Origin: Verrucomicrobiota bacterium
GTDB lineage: Bacteria > Verrucomicrobiota > Verrucomicrobiia > Limisphaerales > JAHDYP01
Direction: 5' to 3'
NCBI GenBank assembly: GCA_023383055.1
Contig: JAHDYP010000024.1
Location: forward strand, 1-58,697
DNA length: 58,697 bases
Below the pieces are notes generated by a model. The model worked only from the letters and a program-made list of their open reading frames with translations, did no database searches and had not been told where the DNA came from. A program made the position numbers and the translations under genes. Positions 52,479 through 58,697 of the stretch are shown here, piece by piece (the first letter of the stretch is position 1; every line of letters begins with the position of its first letter).

Positions 52479-54518
52479 ATGAAAACCACATCCCTGCTTG
52501 CCTGCGCTCTCAGCCTGGCCTTGCTGACCACGGTCCTTGCCCCCGAACGCGCATCCGCCGCGCCGACCTCATCGGATATACAACCCAAGCGCCTGAAACG
52601 CGCCGACAGTTTCCTGGGGGTTCATTTCGATTTCCACGCGGGACCCGATTGCACCGAGATCGGCAAGCACACCACCCGCGAGATGATTGAGAACATCATC
52701 AACCTCGTCGAGCCTGACTATCTTCAAATTGACTGCAAAGGTCATCGCGGCCTTTCGAGTTACCCGACGAAAGTCGGCCACCCGGCGCCGGGCTTTGTGG
52801 GCGACCCGCTGCGGCTCTGGCGACAGGTCACCGCCGAGCGCGGGGTGTCGCTTTACCTTCACTATTCCGGGGTATGGGACAGCGAGGCGATCCTCCGCCA
52901 CCCGGATTGGGGAGTGATCAATGCCGACGGCAGCACAAATGACCGGGCCACCTCCTTTTTCAGTCCCTACGCCGACCAGTTGTTGATCCCGCAATTGCGG
53001 GAACTGGCGGGCGATTACGGGGTGGACGGCGCCTGGATTGACGGCGAATGCTGGGCCGCCGCGCCGGATTGGAGCGAGCCGGCACTGAAAGCCTTTCGTG
53101 ACACGACCGGCTTCACCAGCGTTCCCCGCAAACCGGGTGACCCTTATTGGCACGAGTTTCTCGATTTCAACCGGGAATTGTTCCGCCGTTATCTGCGCTA
53201 TTACATCGGGGAAGTGAAACGGACCCACCCGCAATTCGAGTTGTGCAGCAACTGGGCCTACACCGATCACATGGCCGAGCCGGTCAGCGCGCCGCTCGAT
53301 TTTCTTTCGGGTGACTACTCACCCGACGACAGCGTGAATTCCGCGCGAGTGTCGGCGCGTTACCTGGCGCGGCAGGGCGTGGCCTGGGATCTGATGGCCT
53401 GGAGCTTCAGCCTCAAGGCGCGGGGTCAGGGCGAGTCGTCGCAGAAGACCGCGGTGCAATTGCAGCGTGAAGCCGCCGTGGTGCTCGCGTTGGGCGGAGG
53501 TTTCCAAGCGTACTTCAAACAGAAGCGGGACGGTTCGGTCTTTGACGAGCAGCTCCCCGTCATGGCGGAAGTGGCGAAGTTCTGCCGGGATCGCCAGGCG
53601 TTGTGCCATCACGCCGAGGCGGTGCCGCAAGTGGCGCTGCTGCTCTCGACCGCCGGTCATTACCGCCGGATCAACGGACTTTACCCGCGCGACCTGGGTC
53701 GACTGAGCGGCGTGTTGCAGGCTTTGCTGGAAAGCCAATACTCGGTCGAGGTCCTGGGCGAGCATCACCTGGTCGGCCGGATGCCGGAGTATCCGCTCAT
53801 CGTGGTGCCGGAATGGGAGTACCTCGAGGCGGAGTTTCGCCGGCAGCTCGTGGCTTACGTCAAAGCCGGTGGCAACCTGCTCCTCATCGGGCCGCGCACC
53901 GCCGCCTTGTTCGAGTCCGACCTGGGCGTGACTCTCCAAGGCGCGCCGAAGGTGGAATCACGACACCTGGCACATCACGACACGCTGACCTCCGTCAGAG
54001 GGCTGGTGCAGGACCTGGAGTGTGGAGCGCAGACGAGGTCCTTTGGTCGGCTTCACACCGCCAGCAACGTCGAGTCCCCGTCGCAGCCTGCCGCCGTCAT
54101 CACTCCATTGGGCCGGGGGCGAATCGCCGCCACCGCTTTCGACCTCGGCCAGGACTACGCCCAGGCGCGTTCGCCCGGCCTGCGAAGTTTTGTCGACGAT
54201 CTCGCGCGCGAGCTGTTCCCCCGGCCGCGGGTCGAGGTGCGAGGTTCGACGGACGTGGACGTTACGTTGGCGCGCAATCGGGGCCAGTTGCTGGTCAACC
54301 TCGTCAACACCGGCGGCCCGCACCAATCGGCCGGGATCATTGAGACTATTCCACCGGTCGGTCCGCTTGCCGTGACCATTCGACAGCCGACGAAGCCGAT
54401 TCAAGTCAACCTGGAACCTGGCGGCAGATCGCTGCCGTTTGACTATCGCGATGGGACGATCCAGCTCACGCTGCCCCGGCTGGAGATTCACGATATTATC
54501 GTGCTCCGATCGAACTGA
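52479..54518 (+). CDS. Secreted glycoside-hydrolase-like TIM-barrel protein
   Basis: 679 residues; AAAGGAG lies six bases upstream of the ATG. A signal peptide (LLACALSLALLTTVLAPERA) leads to a barrel with DFHAGPDCTEIGKHTTREMI, VEPDYLQIDCKGHRGLSSYP, RGVSLYLHYSGVWDSEAILR, YGVDGAWIDGECWAAAPDWS and FELCSNWAYTDHMAEPVSAP. The DGAWIDGECW strand end probably holds the nucleophile/acid residues, as in GH29-like fucosidases and related families. A GATase-like domain (~420-520, YPLIVVPEWEYLEAEFRRQL ... GGNLLLIG) and a beta-sandwich tail (VDVTLARNRGQLLVNLVNTG) follow. Substrate is not clear. Confidence 0.8.
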   Translation: MKTTSLLACALSLALLTTVLAPERASAAPTSSDIQPKRLKRADSFLGVHFDFHAGPDCTEIGKHTTREMIENIINLVEPDYLQIDCKGHRGLSSYPTKVGHPAPGFVGDPLRLWRQVTAERGVSLYLHYSGVWDSEAILRHPDWGVINADGSTNDRATSFFSPYADQLLIPQLRELAGDYGVDGAWIDGECWAAAPDWSEPALKAFRDTTGFTSVPRKPGDPYWHEFLDFNRELFRRYLRYYIGEVKRTHPQFELCSNWAYTDHMAEPVSAPLDFLSGDYSPDDSVNSARVSARYLARQGVAWDLMAWSFSLKARGQGESSQKTAVQLQREAAVVLALGGGFQAYFKQKRDGSVFDEQLPVMAEVAKFCRDRQALCHHAEAVPQVALLLSTAGHYRRINGLYPRDLGRLSGVLQALLESQYSVEVLGEHHLVGRMPEYPLIVVPEWEYLEAEFRRQLVAYVKAGGNLLLIGPRTAALFESDLGVTLQGAPKVESRHLAHHDTLTSVRGLVQDLECGAQTRSFGRLHTASNVESPSQPAAVITPLGRGRIAATAFDLGQDYAQARSPGLRSFVDDLARELFPRPRVEVRGSTDVDVTLARNRGQLLVNLVNTGGPHQSAGIIETIPPVGPLAVTIRQPTKPIQVNLEPGGRSLPFDYRDGTIQLTLPRLEIHDIIVLRSN

Positions 54519-55364
54519 TGCGGAACGGTTGGAGCGGGAGGGACCGCGGAAGCGGGGATGGAACCCCGAACAAGTTCATGGCTACCGCACCGAAAGGAAT
54601 CGTTCGATCAGCGTAAATGCGCGCCGCGCCGACGTTCCCTTCATCGCGCCAACCTCCGGAGAGTTCTCGTGCGTTTGCATGGGCAACCTTTCTGCCATCC
54701 TGTCGCTCCGGCGAAAACCTCGGAATCACCCGACGATTGGATGCGCTGAATTGCACCCTATCTAATGACGGCCAATCCCCTTGAGTCAAGTGCTCTTCCC
54801 CACCGGACCGCGGCTGTGTCACAGACCAGCCGCAGCAACGCCCGCACGTTCCGGACGCTTTAAACAGTTCCGCAACCTCCAAGCGCACCCCTTCATTCCA
54901 TCCCGCATTGAAACCAACCCTCGAGCCTTCATCGCCCCCCTTCCGACAGCCTTCGAACCGAACGCATCCCCGAGTTCCCACCCTCAAATCTCAAGCCAGC
55001 CTCGACCTTCAAAACTCCATGTTCGTGGCCTATGCGAGCCCCGTGATCTCCGAGCCCAGAGTAAGATTAGGAGCAAGAGCAAGAGCACGAGCCGAAGCCC
55101 CCCATCTCCCATCTCCCATCTCCCCCTTCTTCCTTCTGTCCACCAGTGAACTTCCTCCACCCAATGACATGGATTCTCCAGATGAATCTTCCAGCTTCAT
55201 GCTTGCTCCTTCCTCCTTTGGGCCTTATCGTCCCGACAGTCCGTTTAGTATTAAACACGCGCTGAATCGTCTACCAAAATCCACCCCCAACTTCCCTCAC
55301 CCCGCCACATCCCAATTAGATTCGCGGCGGCACCTGGGAAGCAGGTCGAACTCGGTGGCAACCG
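54519..55364. other. Long region without a recognisable gene, 846 bp
   Basis: No frame gives a protein I can support. Around 55071-55130 there is low-complexity sequence (GAGCAAGA repeats, then CCCATCTCCCATCTCC-type repeats and a CTTCCTTCTG motif). The same CTTCCTTCTG motif occurs in the gap upstream of kamA (about 35950-35990). No integron integrase or attI is visible here. Confidence 0.5.
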
Positions 55365-55450
55365 CGTTAACGTCAACAATTAGGCCTATCACACGAACAG
55401 CGCATGTCGCCGATTCAATATCATCGCACTAGGCCTAATACCTGTTAGCC
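55365..55450 (+). other. Candidate attC (or attI-proximal) site before cassette 1
   Basis: Ends in GTTAGCC (55444-55450), six of seven matches to the R' consensus GTTRRRY. Inverted arms ATTAGGCCTA (55379-55388) and TAGGCCTAAT (55430-55439) could be L'' and L', and CGTTAAC (55365-55371) a poor R''. Spacers are unequal (7 and 4 nt). The total of 86 bp is normal for attC. Weaker than the site at 57624-57727. Confidence 0.45.
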
Positions 55451-55711
55451 ATGAACACCGAGCATCAGCCGCTGTCGCATCCCAGAGGTTCGGAACCGCC
55501 ACAGAAGCTGGTGATCGTGGTTGGCGTCTGGCTGATCTTCGGCACGACCGCTCTTGCCGCAATTGCCGCGGTGTTTTTTTACTGGGAGATCGGGAAACCG
55601 CTCGCTGCAATCGTGAGTCTTGGCATTGCACTGTTTTCAGCGCTTGTCACGGCTCAGGCTACACGGAGCTTCCGCCGGAGACAGTACGGCGAGGACCAAA
55701 ACCATGGCTAA
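55451..55711 (+). CDS. Integron cassette 1: small two-TM membrane protein
   Basis: 86 residues. The ATG follows the R' box GTTAGCC with no gap, as is common for cassette genes. Two hydrophobic spans: LVIVVGVWLIFGTTALAAIA (~20-40) and PLAAIVSLGIALFSALVTAQ (~49-68), with a short cytosolic basic end (RSFRRRQYGEDQNHG). No family recognised. The stop TAA (55709-55711) lies inside the R'' box GGCTAA, and the group II intron begins at this point, so the intron leaves the reading frame intact. Function unknown, as is usual for chromosomal cassettes. Confidence 0.7.
   Translation: MNTEHQPLSHPRGSEPPQKLVIVVGVWLIFGTTALAAIAAVFFYWEIGKPLAAIVSLGIALFSALVTAQATRSFRRRQYGEDQNHG
55706..55711 (+). other. R'' box of cassette 1 attC, interrupted by intron
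   Basis: GGCTAA is the exact complement of TTAGCC, the cassette's own first bases (55445-55450). In integron cassettes R'' and the leading TTRRRY must match in this way, since both come from one attC. The final C of RYYYAAC is supplied from 57625 once the intron is removed. Confidence 0.72.
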
Positions 55712-55743
55712 TCGGGTAGCCGGGAGGATTGCCCCCTCGGCCC

Positions 55744-55782
55744 CCACACCACCTGACATGCGGGTCCGCGTCAGGCGGTTCC
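55744..55782 (-). ncRNA. Group II intron domain V
   Basis: The catalytic hairpin begins GGAACCGCCTGACGCGG and ends CAGGTGGTGTGG on the minus strand. It is followed by a domain VI hairpin of GGGGGC/CCTCCC type and the intron end. The RT gene's stop codon (TGA, 55773-55771) lies within it. Confidence 0.78.
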
Positions 55783-57432
55783 GGTCAGATTAACGGAGGC
55801 AGGATCCCAGTTGGGATTCCGCTTTCCGTAATGCATTTCGATCCACTGTGCCTTCAAGTCCGGCACGCCTTGCTCCCGCAGCCACGCGTTGTTCAACGCG
55901 CGCTGCACAATTCCGTTGCCACTCATCCACCAGTATCCGCGACGGCAGCGGCTGGCTTTCATCACCTCGTCCGGGTGGATGCCCAGGGAGATGAGATGCC
56001 GCCGCCGGGTGCGGGGCCGCTGCCACTGTTTCCAGTAACAGAGCCGCACCCGCCGCCGCAGCCATTGGTCCAGTTCCAGCACCTGACGATAGGTGTGGCT
56101 GATACCGAAGTAATTCAGCCAGCCCACCGCGTAGCGCCGCAACTCTGCCAACCGTCGGGACATCGAAACGCCCCAACTGCGACTGGTGATCTCCTTGATC
56201 CGTTCCTTGAACCGTCGGTACGCCTTGTCCGTCCACACCACCTTGCCTCGCCGCAGGGCGAAACCCAGGAAAGTGCATCGAGCCAACGGCGCGGCCTGAC
56301 TCTTCTGGCGGTTGACCACCAATCCGAGCCGGACCTCCACAAATCGAATGACGCTCTGCATGACCCGTTGGGCGGCTCGGGCGCTTCGGACCAGAATCAG
56401 GAAGTCGTCGGCATACCGTGCGAAACGGTGGCCGCGCTTCTCCAACTCCTTGTCCAGCGGATCCAACATGATGTTGGCCAGCAACGGCGACAGCGGCCCA
56501 CCTTGCGGCACGCCCCGCGTCGTTGCCTCCCGTTGTCCATCCGGCAGCACCACTCCAGCTCGCAGGTAGCGTCCAATGAGTCGGAGCACCCGCGGGTCGG
56601 CGATGCGTCGGGCCAGCAAGTTCATCAACCGCTCGTGGTTGACGGTGTCGAAATAGGACTTCAGATCGCAGTCCACCGCGTGGACATATCCCGCCTGGTT
56701 GGCCGCCTCCACCGCCCGCACCGCTTCATGCGCCCGCTTACCGTGGCGGAACCCGTAGCTGTGCGAACTGAAGTGCGGATCGAACCGGGGCGTGAGCACC
56801 TGCGCGATGGCCTGCTGAATGACACGGTCCAGGACCGTCGGAATGCCCAGGGGGCGCAAGTCCCCGTTGGGCTTGGGAATCATCACCCGGCGGACCGCCG
56901 CCGGATGATACGTGCCTGCCATGAGGCTCGAACGGATCCGCTCCCAGTGTTGACGGGCAAAAGCGGGGAAGGTTGCGATGGTCATCCCATCGATGCCCGG
57001 TGCCCCGCCATTGGCCTTCACCCGTTTCCATGCTCGAAGCATGTTCTCCCGGGACAGGACCTGTTCCAATAGATCGTCTGAAGCGTTTCCATGCTTCCCC
57101 TCCGTCCCCCCCGCTTCCCCCGGGCCGGTCGGCCGTGACAGGGATGGCAGTGATGACGGGGTTGATCCGCTTCCGACCAGTTCGGGCCTTCGCTCCGAAG
57201 GTTCGGAGCTACTATGCCCTCGGCTGACTTCTGTGCCCTCACGACGGACCTCTCGATCCGCCGCGCCCGGCGTTGCCGCCGTGCCCGGAGCACAGATCTC
57301 CCTGAGTAAGGACGTGAACTCTCCCTGAGCAACCGGATCATTTACCTCCGGAACTGAACCCGGGGCTTGGCTGTGTGGTGCCAGCTTGCCCGTTCCGTCG
57401 GCCTGATATGACCTTTCTGTTCGTTGGCTCAT
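55771..57432 (-). CDS. ltrA: Group II intron reverse transcriptase/maturase
   Basis: 553 residues from ATG 57432; a GTG at 57459 would add nine. The first ~125 residues are low complexity and may be untranslated intron RNA; the family homology begins at DDLLEQVLSRENMLRAWKRV. RT blocks are clear: KANGGAPGIDGMT, YHPAAVRRVMIPKPNGDLRP, SYGFRHGKRAHEAV, VDCDLKSYFDTVNHERLM, TTRGVPQGGPLSPLLANIML and RYADDFLILV with the catalytic Asp pair. The maturase X domain follows (LRRYAVGWLNYFGI, LRRRVRLCYWKQW), and the protein ends without an HNH endonuclease domain, as in class C. It splices and mobilises the intron. Confidence 0.9.
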   Translation of the reverse strand: MSQRTERSYQADGTGKLAPHSQAPGSVPEVNDPVAQGEFTSLLREICAPGTAATPGAADREVRREGTEVSRGHSSSEPSERRPELVGSGSTPSSLPSLSRPTGPGEAGGTEGKHGNASDDLLEQVLSRENMLRAWKRVKANGGAPGIDGMTIATFPAFARQHWERIRSSLMAGTYHPAAVRRVMIPKPNGDLRPLGIPTVLDRVIQQAIAQVLTPRFDPHFSSHSYGFRHGKRAHEAVRAVEAANQAGYVHAVDCDLKSYFDTVNHERLMNLLARRIADPRVLRLIGRYLRAGVVLPDGQREATTRGVPQGGPLSPLLANIMLDPLDKELEKRGHRFARYADDFLILVRSARAAQRVMQSVIRFVEVRLGLVVNRQKSQAAPLARCTFLGFALRRGKVVWTDKAYRRFKERIKEITSRSWGVSMSRRLAELRRYAVGWLNYFGISHTYRQVLELDQWLRRRVRLCYWKQWQRPRTRRRHLISLGIHPDEVMKASRCRRGYWWMSGNGIVQRALNNAWLREQGVPDLKAQWIEMHYGKRNPNWDPASVNLTGTA

Positions 57433-57623
57433 CAGGTTTGACTGAGGCTTCCTTCCCACGGGACCTCGCGATCCCGCAGTTGCTTCTGTCTAGTGCTTAA
57501 GTCATCCTCCGACCATGAAGGCCGGGTGGACAACCGTGTTCCCGCACAGGGGACTTCCCTGCCTCGCCGAAGTTCTCGACGAAGGCGGGTCACCCCATCA
57601 GTCCACGCCCATGTCAGGCGCAC

Positions 57624-57727
57624 ACCAGGCACTTGAGCCAACGGAGACCTGCATATCCGTTTTGAATATGGCTGCGCTGATATGTCGTATGGTATCAGGT
57701 CTCCGTGGCTCAGTTCCCTCGTTATGC
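57624..57727 (+). other. attC recombination site of cassette 1, right part after the intron
   Basis: Joined to GGCTA upstream of the intron, it gives R'' GGCTAAC, an 8-nt spacer, L'' TGAGCCAACGGAGACCTG (57634-57651), a 44-nt central part, L' CAGGTCTCCGTGGCTCA (57696-57712), an 8-nt spacer, and R' GTTATGC (57721-57727). L'' and L' are complementary except for one extra base (A) in L'', the known strand-marking feature of attC. Confidence 0.82.
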
Positions 57728-58275
57728 ACATTGAAGCGCCGAAGCAGTGGGCGGTTTTGATGTTCTCGGCGGTTCTGTTGCTCACGTCGTGCAAAGCAAC
57801 AGTCGGAGTCGCGGTGAAGCCGGGGGATTATCCGCTTCTGAAACAGACTACCCACCCCGAGGTCGTTCGCTGGCGTGAGGTTTCAGGCCCACATGGTGAC
57901 ATGTTCCTTGGCCGACCCAAGGGGGACAAATCCGCCGTCATTGGGCTATACCGGCACTTCCCGCAGCCCGGTGACGATCCACTCATTAGCGAACCGGACG
58001 CGGGCGTCCGCCTTACCGAGGGATCCCTGGGAGTATTCCGGATCGTCTGGCACCACGTATCCGGCACCACCACTCCACGGTACTCGCGCACAGCCATTTT
58101 TGAATTCAATACTTGGAGTGTGTCAGCTCCCGGCGGAGACGGTCAGCTCCACATCACCGAGCGGATGTTGGTGTGGGTGCATGGTGCTGACGAGGCGCAG
58201 GTCGAGGACTTAGTCGATTATTTGGGCGGGCTTGACCTGTTTCGCGAGAGGACGGAGCCGTTCGCCGGAATATGA
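57724..58275 (+). CDS. Integron cassette 2: lipoprotein of unknown function
   Basis: 183 residues. The ATG lies inside the R' box (GTTATGC), typical for a cassette gene. The N-terminus is a lipoprotein signal: VLMFSAVLLLTSC with the lipobox Cys at about residue 23. The mature part (VAVKPGDYPLLKQTTHPEVV, VIGLYRHFPQPGDDPLISEP, TPRYSRTAIFEFNTWSVSAP and ERMLVWVHGADEAQVEDLVD) matches no family known to me. A longer frame from 57682 would start inside the attC and is unlikely. It ends seven bases before its R'' box. Confidence 0.72.
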   Translation: MHIEAPKQWAVLMFSAVLLLTSCKATVGVAVKPGDYPLLKQTTHPEVVRWREVSGPHGDMFLGRPKGDKSAVIGLYRHFPQPGDDPLISEPDAGVRLTEGSLGVFRIVWHHVSGTTTPRYSRTAIFEFNTWSVSAPGGDGQLHITERMLVWVHGADEAQVEDLVDYLGGLDLFRERTEPFAGI

Positions 58276-58282
58276 TGAGAGT

Positions 58283-58288
58283 GCATAA
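58283..58288 (+). other. R'' box of cassette 2 attC, interrupted by a second intron
   Basis: GCATAA is the exact complement of TTATGC, which starts cassette 2 (57722-57727). The intron end CTACCCGAT abuts it at the same position as in cassette 1. Confidence 0.72.
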
Positions 58289-58697
58289 TCGGGTAGGCGG
58301 GGGATTTCAACCCCCGCCCCCCACACCATCCGCCTTCGCCCCAGCTTCGGCGGGACAAGCCTGACATGCGGGTCCGCGTCCGGCGGTTCCTGACAGTCCC
58401 GAAGGATGAAGCAGCACTCTTTCTCTACCACGCTGACTCGGGGCCAAGGCTCCACCAATCGGCTTCATCGCCGGCCTCCGTTCAGCAGTGGTCGTGTTCT
58501 GCCTGTCAAGTTCGGCCCTTCCCCAGATGAGTCCTCCGGGTGTTCCCGGCTCGTTGCCTTGAGTTCTATGGCCTCGGCTGACTTCTCGGCATTCACCCCG
58601 CCCATTGCTGGACGGGGCGCTGCGGTGTTGCCACCGCCGCACGTGTCCGAGATCTCCCCAGGTAAGGACGCAGCCCTCCCCCGCACTGCCGCCGCAT
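58288..58697 (-). mobile_element. Second group II intron copy, RT-lacking, truncated by window edge
   Basis: Domain V/VI and the terminal CTACCCGAT match intron 1. About 170 bases upstream on the intron strand, the sequence already matches the part of intron 1 that lies before its RT core (shared plus-strand CCTCGGCTGACTTCT at 58571-58585, also in intron 1 near 57221-57235, and GTAAGGACG). In intron 1 these landmarks are ~1.4 kb apart, so most or all of the RT gene is missing here. The 5' end is outside the window. Confidence 0.72.
58329..58359. repeat. 31-bp repeat inserted in domain V of the second intron
   Basis: Relative to intron 1, the segment between CCACACCA and CCTGACATGCGGG is interrupted by 31 extra bases. 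The insert begins TCCGCCTTCGCCCCAG and ends CGGCGGGACAAG, with CCGCC/GGCGG able to pair. A related CGCCGAAG...CGAAGGCGG hairpin is in intron 1 (57568-57590). Confidence 0.65.

Larger units (their letters stand above)
55711..57623 (-). mobile_element. Group II intron (IIC-attC type) with reverse transcriptase
   Basis: About 1913 bp, opposite to the flanking cassette genes. The 5' end GTGCGCC (from 57623 down) fits the GUGYG consensus, and the 3' end is CTACCCGAT. Domain V and VI are at 55744-55782 and ~55713-55743. Joining the exons gives TGGT|TAGCC on the intron strand, matching the TTGT/T target I recall for IIC-attC introns on the bottom strand of R''. End positions could shift by one or two bases because the flanks share bases. 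The element carries its own RT/maturase gene. Confidence 0.82.

Noticed and set aside
55071..55130. Short direct repeats suggestive of a CRISPR or regulatory array
   Set aside because: Only low-complexity GAGCAAGA and CCCATCTC runs without regular spacers.
54519..55364. A hidden integron integrase upstream of cassette 1
   Set aside because: No tyrosine-recombinase motif could be read in any frame of this stretch.
55729..57072. A 447-codon frame antisense to the reverse transcriptase
   Set aside because: No domain, shadow of the RT gene.

Overview
The window is GC-rich DNA from a bacterial chromosome, most probably a member of the Verrucomicrobiota (Limisphaerales/Pedosphaera-like). This is an inference from gene content: many secreted TAT-signal proteins, Gfo/Idh/MocA oxidoreductases beside xylose-isomerase-like TIM barrels, a PmoA/DUF6807 protein, FtsX-type ABC systems, a VTC/DUF4956 operon and degraded secreted-protein genes. 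No rRNA, tRNA or CRISPR array was found.

Layout. 1-8156 (minus): start of an outer-membrane protein, mnmA, two secreted proteins, and an ABC permease/ATPase pair. 8257-16517 (minus): eight tightly packed genes (PQQ-type propeller, HemW-like radical SAM, chorismate-lyase-like protein, halogenase-like flavoprotein, GT4 glycosyltransferase, hot-dog thioesterase, DMT-type membrane protein, PaaK-type aryl-CoA ligase), a candidate aromatic natural-product operon. 16719-20438: PF04020 membrane protein, trmB, and an operon of VTC polyphosphate-polymerase-like protein, DUF4956 protein and HlyD adaptor. 20853-25167 (plus): adaptor, ATPase and two FtsX permeases. 25168-37276: DUF362 protein, M14 carboxypeptidase, NhaP2-type antiporter, two TAT-signal proteins, FmdB zinc ribbon, degenerate peptidase-like protein and lysine 2,3-aminomutase, with two decayed genes between them. 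37295-54518: carbohydrate and accessory region with a MITE-like repeat, a G1P-dehydrogenase-like protein, several multi-domain fusions (PmoA-SGNH; GH43-GH43 with a GH51 stump; TIM barrel-ceramidase; LolA-like-subtilisin), a nucleotidyltransferase pair, and two more gene remnants.

The right end (55365-58697) is the most interesting part. It reads as a stretch of chromosomal integron cassette array. Cassette 1 (small two-TM protein) and cassette 2 (lipoprotein) each start directly at a GTTRRRY-type R' box (GTTAGCC and GTTATGC) and each end in the exactly matching R'' box (GGCTAA and GCATAA). In both, the R'' box is broken at the same place by a group II intron in the opposite orientation, as described for group IIC-attC introns. 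The first intron carries a reverse transcriptase/maturase. The second lacks most or all of it and has a 31-bp repeat inserted inside domain V. Removing intron 1 in silico restores a complete attC with symmetric 8-nt spacers and one extra base in L''. No integron integrase lies in the window.
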